A stretch of DNA of 8,405 bases, taken from NCBI GenBank assembly GCA_947631345.1, contig CANRKW010000045.1, positions 1-8,405 on the forward strand, read 5' to 3'. The position numbers and the translations under genes were made by a program. Origin of the DNA: an uncultured Bacilli bacterium (lineage in GTDB: Bacteria; Bacillota_I; Bacilli_A; RF39; UBA660). Shown piece after piece: positions 1 to 7,362 of the stretch. Positions within the stretch are counted from its first letter, which is position 1. Each line of letters opens with the position of its first letter. A model generated the notes under the pieces. It was not told the origin of the DNA and searched no databases. It worked only from the letters and a program-made list of their open reading frames with translations.

Positions 1-1734
1 GTAATAACTCCTAAAAGTGATGAGAGTGTATACTATTTTACTGGTAAATTAGATGGATATAAGGAAAATGAAAGTTATCAAGTAATTGTGCCTTATACTG
101 ATAGTGTTGTTGATAAAGTATTAGAAGAAGCTAATAAACAACAAATTGATATAGAAATAAATAAAGAACCTAGTAATGTATGGCTTTCTATAATACTAGA
201 GTTCGTTCCTATAATTTTCATAGCTGGACTTAGTTTATATTTAGTTAGAGCTATGATGGGTAATGGAAAAGGTGGAACACTTGATTTTGGAAGAAGTAGG
301 GCTAAATTAAGTCAAGATGGAGGAAGAACTACATTTAAAGATGTAGCAGGACTTTTAGAAGAAAAAGAAGAAGTTAAAGAATTAATTGATTTCTTAAAAA
401 ATCCTAAAAAATTCCAAAAATTAGGTGCTAGAATTCCTAAAGGTGTCTTGTTAGTAGGGCCTCCAGGAACTGGTAAAACACTTCTTGCTAAAGCTGTTGC
501 CGGGGAAGCAAAAGTTCCATTTTACTATATAAGTGGTAGTGACTTTGTTGAACTATTCGTGGGTGTTGGAGCAAGTCGTGTAAGAGACATGTTCAAACAA
601 GCTAAACAAACTGCACCATGCTTAATATTCATAGATGAAATTGATGCGGTAGGAAGACAAAGAGGAACTGGACTTGGTGGAGGACACGATGAAAGAGAAC
701 AAACATTAAACCAATTACTTACTGAAATGGATGGTTTTGGGGCTAATGAAGGAATAATAATAATTGCTGCTACTAATAGACCAGATGTACTAGATCCTGC
801 ACTTTTAAGACCAGGAAGATTTGATAGACAAGTAACAGTTAACTTACCAGATGTAAGAGAAAGAGAAGCAATACTAACAGTACACGCGAAAAATAAGATA
901 TTAGAGCCTTCTGTTAAACTTAAAAATATTGCTGAAAGAACTCCTGGATATAGTGGAGCAGATCTTGAAAACTTACTTAACGAAGCAGCACTTCTAGCTG
1001 TTAGAAGAAACAAAGAAGCAATTGGTATGGATGAAATTGATGAAGCAAGTGACAGGGTACTTATGGGACCGGCTAAAGTTAGTAGAAAAGTAACACCATA
1101 TGAAAAAAATGTGGTAGCTTATCACGAAAGTGGACACGCTGTTTTAGGTATAGAACTTCCTAATGGAGAAGAAGTACATAAAATAACTATAATACCTAGA
1201 GGGATGGCTGGAGGATATACCCAAATGCTACCTAAAGAAGAAAGAACTCTTATAATGACTAAAGAAGAACTTTTACAAAGAATAACTAGTTATTTAGGTG
1301 GAAGAGTCAGTGAAGAATTATTTATAGGAGAAATAAGTACTGGAGCAAGTGATGACTTCAAAAGGGCTACTCAAATTGCTAGAAGTATGGTAACTGAATA
1401 TGGTATGAGTGATTTAGGACCTGTACAATTTGAACATAGAAGTGGAGAAGTATTTTTAGGAAGAGATTACACTAATAGTAGTAAAAACTATAGTGATACA
1501 GTAGCACTTGAAATAGATAAAGAAATAAGAAAAATAATAAATGAGTGTTATGAAAGAGCTAAATCTATATTATTAAAAAATAAAGAATTAGTTGATTTAC
1601 TTGCTAAAACATTAAATGAAAAAGAAACTTTAACTAAAGAAGAAATAGAAGATATAGTTAATCAATATAGAGAAAGTAAAAGTGGTAAAAAAGATAAAGC
1701 TAAAGAAGAAAAGGAAAGTCCTAAAGAAAAATAG
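1..1734 (+). CDS. ftsH: ATP-dependent zinc metalloprotease FtsH (5' partial)
   Basis: Membrane-anchored AAA+ protease that extracts and degrades misassembled membrane proteins and some soluble regulators. It forms hexamers at the inner face of the membrane. The frame is open from base 1, so the gene starts before the window; the GTG at 88 is only an internal valine in the extracytoplasmic segment. Visible in order: the end of the extracytoplasmic domain, the second membrane helix (about 181-250), Walker A GPPGTGKT (457-480), Walker B with IDEID (about 631-645), the second region of homology with its GRFDR arginines (about 769-831), the zinc site HESGH (1123-1137), and the third zinc ligand Asp in GASDDF (1354-1356). 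It ends in a Lys/Glu-rich tail. Only the first membrane helix and roughly 60-70 residues seem to be missing compared with the usual ~640 residues. All catalytic residues are present. An intrinsic terminator overlaps the stop, so nothing downstream appears co-transcribed. Confidence 0.98.
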   Translation, partial: VITPKSDESVYYFTGKLDGYKENESYQVIVPYTDSVVDKVLEEANKQQIDIEINKEPSNVWLSIILEFVPIIFIAGLSLYLVRAMMGNGKGGTLDFGRSRAKLSQDGGRTTFKDVAGLLEEKEEVKELIDFLKNPKKFQKLGARIPKGVLLVGPPGTGKTLLAKAVAGEAKVPFYYISGSDFVELFVGVGASRVRDMFKQAKQTAPCLIFIDEIDAVGRQRGTGLGGGHDEREQTLNQLLTEMDGFGANEGIIIIAATNRPDVLDPALLRPGRFDRQVTVNLPDVREREAILTVHAKNKILEPSVKLKNIAERTPGYSGADLENLLNEAALLAVRRNKEAIGMDEIDEASDRVLMGPAKVSRKVTPYEKNVVAYHESGHAVLGIELPNGEEVHKITIIPRGMAGGYTQMLPKEERTLIMTKEELLQRITSYLGGRVSEELFIGEISTGASDDFKRATQIARSMVTEYGMSDLGPVQFEHRSGEVFLGRDYTNSSKNYSDTVALEIDKEIRKIINECYERAKSILLKNKELVDLLAKTLNEKETLTKEEIEDIVNQYRESKSGKKDKAKEEKESPKEK

Positions 1735-1747
1735 GCTTTCTTTTTTT
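1714..1747 (+). terminator. Rho-independent terminator of ftsH
   Basis: GAAAG (1714-1718) and CCT (1720-1722) pair with AGG (1733-1735) and CTTTC (1736-1740), with T1719 bulged. A run of seven T follows (1741-1747). The A-rich stretch just upstream can extend the stem against the T-run. The ftsH TAG stop lies inside the hairpin. Confidence 0.85.
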
Positions 1748-1754
1748 GTGTCGT

Positions 1755-1859
1755 ATGACAAAACTAATGATAAATGACATATTTTCATTAGATTTGTCAA
1801 ATGCTATTAAGAAGATGATAATTAAAGATATGGAATTATCTTTCGAACACCTTTTATAA
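1755..1859 (+). CDS. Possible 34-aa small ORF (doubtful)
   Basis: ATG at 1755 opens a 34-codon frame ending TAA at 1857-1859. The peptide begins MTKLMINDIFSLDLS and ends IIKDMELSFEHLL. It has a plausible amphipathic composition, but there is no Shine-Dalgarno sequence: the bases before it are the terminator T-run and GTGTCGT. The start codon sits at the edge of the inverted repeat. It could be a small protein, the N-terminal remnant of a decayed gene such as a transposase, or chance. I do not recognise the sequence. Internal ATGs at 1767 and 1815 give shorter versions. Confidence 0.2.
   Translation: MTKLMINDIFSLDLSNAIKKMIIKDMELSFEHLL
1756..1799. repeat. Long near-perfect inverted repeat (15-bp arms)
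   Basis: Arm 1756-1770 (TGACAAAACTAATGA) is complementary to 1785-1799 (TCATTAGATTTGTCA), with one A-A mismatch at the eighth position and a 14-base loop. No T-run follows on the plus strand, and the ftsH terminator already lies just upstream, so it is a poor terminator candidate. It could be a protein-binding site, an mRNA end-protecting hairpin, or a remnant of a mobile-element end. Sequence alone cannot choose between these. Confidence 0.6.
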
Positions 1860-1913
1860 AAGTTGTATTTACAATGAGAATTAACTTAATTTAAAAAACT
1901 AAAATATTTGTGA

Positions 1914-1941
1914 TGTATAATTTATACTTTTATTGTATAAT
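1914..1941 (+). promoter_or_regulatory. Putative promoter with duplicated -10 boxes for the GH10-like operon
   Basis: TGTATAAT occurs at 1914-1921 and again at 1934-1941; each belongs to an 11-base direct repeat TGTATAATTTA offset by exactly 20 bp. The second TATAAT (1936-1941) lies 22 bases before the start codon. Neither has a good TTGACA-type -35 at 16-18 bp, so which one is used, or whether the pair forms an operator, is not settled. Confidence 0.45.
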
Positions 1942-1963
1942 TTAATTATAAGGTAGTGGTTTT

Positions 1964-4063
1964 ATGACTTTAGAGGAAAAAAATAAATACATTGAAGATT
2001 ATATAAAAAATATGTCTTTAATGGTTAATACACAATATGGTACAGTATTAATTGATGAAGAAAAAATTAATCGTGCTTTATCTATGTTTAAAGATTCACA
2101 AAGTGATTTGAAAAAAGACATTATTCCAAAAATTAATGAGTTAGTTCAAAAAATCATAAATGAATATTTAGAATATCAAAAAAAATTACAAGAAATAGCA
2201 AATACAACAATTAATCCTGAACAATTAGATACACAATTAAGAACAAATAAACAAGGTATGTATTTGTCATCTTTAATGGTTAAAGCATTATCTTTAATTA
2301 ACTCTACTAATATTGAAGAAATAAACAAGTGGATAGAAAGTGTACCTAATTTATATATGATTTCACCATTTGAGGATAAAAATTATAGTCTTGAACAAAT
2401 TGAAGCAATTAAGAAAAAATTATTTGAGGTATTTCAAGATTCTTTGATATCAACTGAAGCTATTAAAAAAATTAATAGTGTTGATAGAGAAGATGCGATG
2501 CGTTTCTCACTACATAAAAAATTAAGTGGTTTAGGTTTATCTTTAGAAGAAGAATTAAAATTAGGTGATAAGGCTTTATCAAAAGGTTTGCCTTCATTAT
2601 ATGAGGAAGTTCAAAAATTATGTATTCAAAAGTTTGGAATAGAAGAAGGCACTAAAATTCTAAAAAAGATAGTTAATTATTTTACTACTGATTTTGAGAA
2701 TTTTAATTCAACTACATATGAACAAATGGAAGCACTTAATGAAGAGATTAAATCAAGAATACAAAAATGTAATGAATCTAATGGAGATTTTCAATTTGTG
2801 ATTGATTCACTTAATTATAGTAATACAGTAAATAATCTTGAAAATGGAAATTTTGAATATAACTATAATTCTAGTGAAATGGGATTAGAACTTGCGAAAA
2901 AATTAAATTCATCTTGTAGATTAAGAAGTATGATAAATAGAAATACAGCAGATGAAATGATTTTAAAAGGTTTTACTAAAAATGATAAAGAAAAAGTAAT
3001 ACAAATTTTAAGGGATTCATTAAAAGAAATGTTACAAATTTTTAATTCTAGTATAAATGATAGAAAAAATAGAACTTTTGAATTATTTAATGAATTAGTA
3101 GAAATTCAAAAAAGTGACAGAATCTATAAATGTGTATGGGAAGATAAATTTGGTATTACTTTAGAAGATTTAATAAAACAAGTTGTTATGCCAAATATAG
3201 AAGTAATAAAAGAATTAAAGAAGAAAAATGTTGATTTTATGTATAATGAAACATTATTACAAGAATCTCGTGAAAAAAGAGAGAAAGTAATGGAAACAAT
3301 GACTTTATTACAACAACTTATGCCTGGGTTAATAACAGTATTTGGTGATCAAGATCATACATTTGGAAGTGATTATAGAGAAGAAAATATAGAACAACTT
3401 AAAGAAACTGCTTTATTTGATAAAAAAATGTCAGAAATGGTTTTTGGAAATGGCATTAAAGTTAAAATAGAGTGTGCTGAAAGAGATATACATTTATCTC
3501 AAAGTGAAACAACTGAACTAAAAAATAGAGGCATTACTAAAGAAGATATATTAAAATATAAACAAGCAAAATTTAATATTCACGGAGAAATATATAAAGA
3601 TGTTCCATTTGTAAGAGAGTGTGAGTGGACAGTTATTGATAATTTATCAGGGGATTATTATGAACACGAAATGGACACTAGAGAAGATTCTTATATAGGA
3701 AGATATACAAAAATAAGCTCTTTGGGAAGAAAAGATAATACAGAAAGAGTTAATAGAGATATATTTCTTTTTAATAATTGGAAAGAAGAAAAAGAAAAGA
3801 TAAAAAAACAAAAAGAGCAAGAATCATTTGCATTAAGAAGTCAAAAAGAGGTTGAAATTGCAGAACAAATTAAACAAAAAAATCAAATGATTAAAGAACA
3901 AAAAAGGAAAGAAAAAGACAAAATTAAAGCATTAATACAAGATCCGTTAAATAACCCTCCTATAAATGGTTATGTTACTGTAATTGTTTTATCTTTAATA
4001 GTTAGTTTTGTAAGTGGTGCTTTATTTATGGTTGTTTACATATTATTAGGTGGTAAATTTTAA
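1964..4063 (+). CDS. GH10-like (xylanase-fold) protein with C-terminal membrane anchor, divergent
   Basis: 699 residues; starts at ATG 1964 with AAGG ten bases upstream. Residues 1-270 are charged and mostly helical, with no signal peptide. From about 290 to 606 I see the ordered signature of glycoside hydrolase family 10. FELFNEL (N376-E377) matches the acid/base motif WDVVNEA. FMYNE (425-429) followed by a KRE-containing helix matches the LFYNDYN strand. FGDQDH (Q463, H465) matches GIGLQGH. CAERDI (E506) matches the nucleophile motif ITELDI. EWTVIDNLS (554-562) matches FWGVTDxxSW, and IFLFNNW resembles the LLFD end of the barrel. The early GH10 motif HTLVWHSQ is replaced by unrelated residues (about 322-332), so substrate binding probably differs. 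A Lys/Glu/Gln-rich, probably coiled segment (about 606-656) leads to one membrane helix (about 671-694) at the extreme C-terminus. This topology implies that the body faces the cytosol. Substrate unknown. The family call comes from motif recognition without a profile search. Confidence 0.6.
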   Translation: MTLEEKNKYIEDYIKNMSLMVNTQYGTVLIDEEKINRALSMFKDSQSDLKKDIIPKINELVQKIINEYLEYQKKLQEIANTTINPEQLDTQLRTNKQGMYLSSLMVKALSLINSTNIEEINKWIESVPNLYMISPFEDKNYSLEQIEAIKKKLFEVFQDSLISTEAIKKINSVDREDAMRFSLHKKLSGLGLSLEEELKLGDKALSKGLPSLYEEVQKLCIQKFGIEEGTKILKKIVNYFTTDFENFNSTTYEQMEALNEEIKSRIQKCNESNGDFQFVIDSLNYSNTVNNLENGNFEYNYNSSEMGLELAKKLNSSCRLRSMINRNTADEMILKGFTKNDKEKVIQILRDSLKEMLQIFNSSINDRKNRTFELFNELVEIQKSDRIYKCVWEDKFGITLEDLIKQVVMPNIEVIKELKKKNVDFMYNETLLQESREKREKVMETMTLLQQLMPGLITVFGDQDHTFGSDYREENIEQLKETALFDKKMSEMVFGNGIKVKIECAERDIHLSQSETTELKNRGITKEDILKYKQAKFNIHGEIYKDVPFVRECEWTVIDNLSGDYYEHEMDTREDSYIGRYTKISSLGRKDNTERVNRDIFLFNNWKEEKEKIKKQKEQESFALRSQKEVEIAEQIKQKNQMIKEQKRKEKDKIKALIQDPLNNPPINGYVTVIVLSLIVSFVSGALFMVVYILLGGKF

Positions 4064-4666
4064 ATGAATAGTGATATATTAGAGTCTTTTGTAGAAATTA
4101 ATAAAATACAAAATGATATAAATAATAAAATTCTCAAATTTATAACAGAATCAAATGAATTAGTAGAATTATCTAATGATGACTTTCAAATAGAAAAAAC
4201 TTTAAAACTTAATAAAATATCTTTGAAAGCATTTATATTAGATTTTTCTTGTTGTGAAACATTAAGTGATAATAATATTACCAATTATAAATTAGAAGAC
4301 TTAAAACAATATTTTAAGGATTATGAACAAAAAACAAATGAAGATTATTCTAAATATTATTTAGCAATTTCAATATATGAATCTATAGAAAATATAGAAG
4401 TGTTAGTTGATAAGAAAATAAATTTAGAAATAAATCTATTAAGTCAAATTGTTTTAAACATTAATGATATAAAAAATACTGAAAAAGATAAATATGAAGA
4501 ATTATATTTTAATATTAAAAATAAATTAGATGAAGAATTTAAAAATAACAAATTAGATGGAAAATCTTATAATATTTGTATTCAAGTATTTAATGATGTT
4601 TTTAATTTCTATATTAGTGGATATCCTACTATACCAGATGAATATTTATATAAAGATGAAAAGTAA
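4064..4666 (+). CDS. Hypothetical protein, second gene of the GH10-like operon
   Basis: 200 residues, not recognised. It is rich in Asn, Lys, Glu, Asp and Ile, has no signal peptide or membrane helix, and looks largely alpha-helical. A Cys-Cys pair occurs at about residues 63-64 and the C-terminus is acidic with several Tyr. The ATG follows the upstream stop directly (TAAATG), and AGGTGG (4048-4053), inside the end of the upstream gene, serves as ribosome binding site ten bases away. Translation is therefore almost certainly coupled to the GH10-like gene, suggesting the two products act together, for example as a soluble partner of the membrane-anchored protein. That role is inference. Base composition matches its neighbour, so the pair probably moved or evolved as a unit. 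Confidence 0.85.
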   Translation: MNSDILESFVEINKIQNDINNKILKFITESNELVELSNDDFQIEKTLKLNKISLKAFILDFSCCETLSDNNITNYKLEDLKQYFKDYEQKTNEDYSKYYLAISIYESIENIEVLVDKKINLEINLLSQIVLNINDIKNTEKDKYEELYFNIKNKLDEEFKNNKLDGKSYNICIQVFNDVFNFYISGYPTIPDEYLYKDEK

Positions 4667-4680
4667 TCATCTTTTTATTT
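4652..4680. terminator. Shared terminator between convergent genes
   Basis: AAAGATGA (4652-4659) pairs perfectly with TCATCTTT (4667-4674) across a 7-base loop that contains the end of the 200-aa gene, including its TAA stop. TTATTTTA follows on the plus strand, giving a working U-rich tail for the GH10-like operon. The M18 gene arriving on the minus strand stops at the edge of the same hairpin, but its minus-strand tail (ATATAAATATT) is a weaker U-tract. Confidence 0.75.
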
Positions 4681-5961
4681 TAAAGTAATTCTATTTTTTT
4701 CTTTTATTATATTTATATTATAAAACTTTTTAAATAAAAGATATAAGTAATAAGTATCTCGTGAACCTATAACTTCTTTACTACCGTGCATTGCAAGTTC
4801 AGGAAGTCCTATATCTACTGAATCTATACTTACATGTCTTAAACTAATACCTGATAAAGTAGAGCCACTTGTCATATCATTTTTTGTTGCAAAATCTTGA
4901 TATGGAATATTAGATAATTCACATATACCTTTTACTATTGAAGAAGTTATACTATTTGTAGTAGAACAAGCATCTTTTGAAATAACTATTCCTTTATTTA
5001 AAAATGCCTCGTTGTTTACATCACTATTTAAAGGATGATTTGGATGTACTGCGTGAGTATTATCTGCACTTAATATAGTTGAATTACTTAATAAAATAGA
5101 AATATCTTTATTTAAAAAAGCACTTATTCTTTTTAAAGTATCCATAAGAAATGAAGAGTCTGCTCCTTCTTTAGTAAGTGAACCTATTTCTTCACTATTG
5201 AAAGCACAAAAGATGTTGTTGTTTTTCTTATTTTTGTTTTCTAAAAAAGCCTTAAAAGCACTGTAAGTACAAGTTAAATCATCAATTCTTGGAGATAAAA
5301 TAAATTCATTATTCAAACCAAAATATTTTGGAGTACTTGTAGAATAAACAAATAAATCATAATCACATATTTCTTCATTTTTAAGATTTAATTCATTTTT
5401 TATTAATTTTTTTATTGGATCTTTTATATTTCTTAAAGATATTATAGGTAATAAATCTATTTGTTCATTTAAACTTAAATTAGTATTAGCATTACTATTT
5501 TGATGTATAGCAACACTTGGAATACATAAAAGTGGTCTTTTAAAATCTATAATTCTTTTATAATAAGCGTTTTTATCTTTAATAATAACTCTACCTGAAA
5601 TAGATAAATCTTCATCTAACCAAGCATAATCTAAAAGACCTCCATAGGGTGTAATATTTAATTTTAAATAGTTTTTTTCATATAAAGTATTTTTTGGTTT
5701 TATTAAAAAAGAAGGGGTATCTATATGAGTACAAGTTATATTAAAACTATCATTTTTTCCTAAAGTAAAAGCTATTATAGAAGCGTCATTTCTAGTTACA
5801 AAAAACTTTGTATTAATTGATAAATTCCAATTATCATTTTCCTCTAATTCAGTAAAACCTATATTAAGTAGATTTTCTTTTATATTTTCTATTCCAGTAA
5901 AAGAAGATGTTGCATTTTCTATAAAATTAAATAAATTGTTATTAAAATTTTTATAATTCAT
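4675..5961 (-). CDS. apeB: M18 family aminopeptidase (aspartyl aminopeptidase type)
   Basis: Cytosolic two-zinc aminopeptidase, expected to remove N-terminal residues (classically Asp/Glu) from peptides, usually as a large tetrahedral oligomer. At 428 residues it has the full length of bacterial M18 enzymes. Conserved elements in order: VTRNDASIIAF (55-65); THID with metal ligand His79; SPRIDDL with bridging Asp227; FNSEEIGS with the catalytic/ligand Glu pair 257-258; SADNTHAVHPNHP with Asp300 and His303; MTSGSTL (363-369); and LPELAMHG with metal ligand His392, followed by EVIGSRDTYY. MHG replaces the commoner MHS, a mild change. The start at 5961 is supported by GGTGA four bases upstream, a short and rather weak site. 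The gene is preceded by a structured leader that ends in an intrinsic terminator, so expression is probably controlled by transcription attenuation. It converges on the GH10-like operon. Confidence 0.95.
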   Translation of the reverse strand: MNYKNFNNNLFNFIENATSSFTGIENIKENLLNIGFTELEENDNWNLSINTKFFVTRNDASIIAFTLGKNDSFNITCTHIDTPSFLIKPKNTLYEKNYLKLNITPYGGLLDYAWLDEDLSISGRVIIKDKNAYYKRIIDFKRPLLCIPSVAIHQNSNANTNLSLNEQIDLLPIISLRNIKDPIKKLIKNELNLKNEEICDYDLFVYSTSTPKYFGLNNEFILSPRIDDLTCTYSAFKAFLENKNKKNNNIFCAFNSEEIGSLTKEGADSSFLMDTLKRISAFLNKDISILLSNSTILSADNTHAVHPNHPLNSDVNNEAFLNKGIVISKDACSTTNSITSSIVKGICELSNIPYQDFATKNDMTSGSTLSGISLRHVSIDSVDIGLPELAMHGSKEVIGSRDTYYLYLLFKKFYNINIIKEKNRITLK

Positions 5962-6146
5962 AATTTCACCATTATTATTATGGTTAGTATTTATAAAAAT
6001 ATTAAAAAAAATAGACTACCTAGCATTTATAACTAGTAGTCTTGGGGTAATAACTAGTCACCAATACAATGACTAGCAGTTATTTTGAGGTAAGAAACAC
6101 ACTTAAAAAAAGTGTTTTTACCTTGAAAGAGTTTTATTCTCTTTCT
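5962..6146 (-). ncRNA. Structured 5' leader / putative attenuator of the M18 gene
   Basis: Read on the minus strand from the predicted start near 6146, the leader folds into a row of hairpins. P1: 6139-6145 with 6125-6131 (7 bp). P2: 6112-6123 with 6088-6093 plus 6095-6100 (12 bp, one bulged base). P3: 6080-6084 plus 6070-6076 with 6049-6060 (12 bp, 3-base bulge). A terminator hairpin with a U-run follows. ATAACTAGT occurs both in the P3 downstream arm (6050-6058) and in the upstream arm and loop of the terminator (6029-6037), in plus-strand spelling. The P3 upstream arm can therefore pair with either copy, giving mutually exclusive P3 and anti-terminator states. I do not recognise it as a known riboswitch class, and it lacks T-box hallmarks. 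The ligand or signal is unknown. Apart from this leader and its promoter, the region between the two minus-strand genes contains no gene. Confidence 0.55.
6000..6042 (-). terminator. Intrinsic terminator inside the M18 leader
   Basis: On the minus strand AGACTAC (6042-6036) and TAG (6035-6033) pair with CTA (6023-6021) and GTAGTCT (6019-6013), with one bulge at 6020 and a 9-base loop. TATTTTTTTTAATATTTTT follows immediately. It lies about 50 bases upstream of the M18 start codon, so it would end transcription before the gene unless bypassed. Confidence 0.75.
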
Positions 6147-6152
6147 GTATTT

Positions 6153-6180
6153 ATTTTATCATATATGGAAAAAAAAGCAA
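6153..6180 (-). promoter_or_regulatory. Putative promoter of the M18 leader
   Basis: On the minus strand TTGCTT (6180-6175) and TAAAAT (6158-6153, 5 of 6 matches to TATAAT) are separated by 16 bp. This places a start near 6146, just before hairpin P1. The -35 element overlaps the terminator of the upstream nuclease gene, an economical but not unusual arrangement. Confidence 0.45.
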
Positions 6181-6194
6181 GATATTTCATTGCT
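6169..6194 (-). terminator. Rho-independent terminator of the ATPase/nuclease gene
   Basis: On the minus strand AGCAA (6194-6190) pairs with TTGCT (6180-6176) across a 9-base loop, followed by seven T. It begins 13 bases after the TAA stop of the PDDEXK half. The stem is short but the U-run is strong. Confidence 0.6.
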
Positions 6195-6207
6195 ATTTTT
6201 CTATGTT

Positions 6208-7362
6208 TTAACATTTTACTATTACTTTCTTTTTATAGAAAACTATTACCATTTCTTTCTTATCTTTTACTTTATCTAATTCAAGTTCATCTAAATATTT
6301 GTTTTTCTTTATTTGTTTTTTTGCCTCTGTTATTTTTTCTTTTACTTCATTTTCTTTTTTTGCAACTTTTAACTCTATAATTATTCCTCTTTCTCTTTTT
6401 TTATCTTCTATAATTATGTCACTTCTTCCTATTCTACTTTCTCTATTTGGTTTTATTACATATTTATCATTTTCGGTTGTTAATACTCCTAATAAAAAGT
6501 TTTGATAATCTGCTTCATTTACTATATCTAAATAGCTTGAACTTTCTAATATTTTATTTAAGTATATTTCTACTTCTTCTGTTTCTTTATTTAAAATATT
6601 TTCTATGAAAGTTACATTTAATTCTTTGGTTAAATTTTTTTTCAAAATAGCTCTTTGAACTAATTTAGATAAAGATACTTTTACTTCATTATTTGGTATT
6701 CTAAAATAATTTATGTTGTCTTCTTTTTTATCATATGTTAAATATCCACTTGCATATAATAAATTTAATATTTTTTCTATATCATTATATTCATCAAAAT
6801 CAAAGCTTTCACTTTTTCCTTCTAATAAATCAAATATTTTTGCTTTATTTTCCTCTGTCATTTTACTTATTAAGTCTTCTATTAGAACATTTCCAGAAGT
6901 ATTTATCCAGTAAGGAAGTAAATTTCCATCATTTGCATAATATATTATGCTCCACGGATTATATATTGAAGTATCACTAAAATTATAGCCATCATAATAT
7001 TCTTTCACTTCTTTTGTTAGTTTTAAACCATAATATTCTAGTAATTCTTTTGTTTCATCTGTTGTAAAACCAAAAGCAGTATTAAAATCTTTATTCATCA
7101 TTGTGTTAACAACTAAATTATTAGTACCACTAAGTAAGCTTTCTTTACTTACTCTTAATACTCCAGTAAGTATAGCAAGCTTTAATTTTCTATTTCCTTT
7201 TAATGTACTTAAAAAGACTTTCATTATATTTATTACTTCATCATAATAACCATTAACATAAGCATTATGTATAGGTATATCATATTCATCTATTAAAACT
7301 ACAACTTGTTTCTTATGATATCTTTCTAACCAGTTATTAAATATTTTAAGCTTCTTTTGTAA
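6208..7362 (-). CDS. C-terminal fragment: Walker B and PD-(D/E)XK nuclease-like domain
   Basis: The frame is open from 7362, but the first ATG with room for a protein is at 7224 (338 residues), which would omit Walker B LIDEYD and lacks a convincing ribosome binding site. The body has the family's NPWSIIYY and YWINTSGN motifs. The nuclease motif near the C-terminus is GRSD (Asp in 6418-6420) followed by IIIELK (Glu 6373-6375, Lys 6367-6369), the D...ExK triad. The end KEMVIVFYKKKVIV is the usual final strand pair. The triad is intact, so the C-terminal half shows no decay. Confidence 0.8.
   Translation of the reverse strand, partial: LQKKLKIFNNWLERYHKKQVVVLIDEYDIPIHNAYVNGYYDEVINIMKVFLSTLKGNRKLKLAILTGVLRVSKESLLSGTNNLVVNTMMNKDFNTAFGFTTDETKELLEYYGLKLTKEVKEYYDGYNFSDTSIYNPWSIIYYANDGNLLPYWINTSGNVLIEDLISKMTEENKAKIFDLLEGKSESFDFDEYNDIEKILNLLYASGYLTYDKKEDNINYFRIPNNEVKVSLSKLVQRAILKKNLTKELNVTFIENILNKETEEVEIYLNKILESSSYLDIVNEADYQNFLLGVLTTENDKYVIKPNRESRIGRSDIIIEDKKRERGIIIELKVAKKENEVKEKITEAKKQIKKNKYLDELELDKVKDKKEMVIVFYKKKVIVKC

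Noticed and set aside
88..90. GTG as the start of ftsH
   Set aside because: The frame is open back to base 1 and upstream codons read as FtsH extracytoplasmic domain; the true start is outside the window.
525..1013. 162-codon open frame antisense to ftsH
   Set aside because: Lies wholly opposite the conserved AAA+ domain; a serine/leucine-rich translation typical of an antisense shadow, with no ribosome binding site.
1756..1799. Second terminator for ftsH
   Set aside because: No T-run follows the hairpin, and a good intrinsic terminator already ends at 1747.
5962..6146. CRISPR array or tracrRNA
   Set aside because: The hairpins differ in sequence, there is no repeat-spacer pattern, and no cas gene is present.
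6069..6980. Several plus-strand open frames (6069-6380, 6299-6505, 6713-6913, 6735-6980)
   Set aside because: Phe/Leu/Ser-rich shadows opposite the ATPase/nuclease gene and the hairpin leader; no start signals and low-complexity translations.
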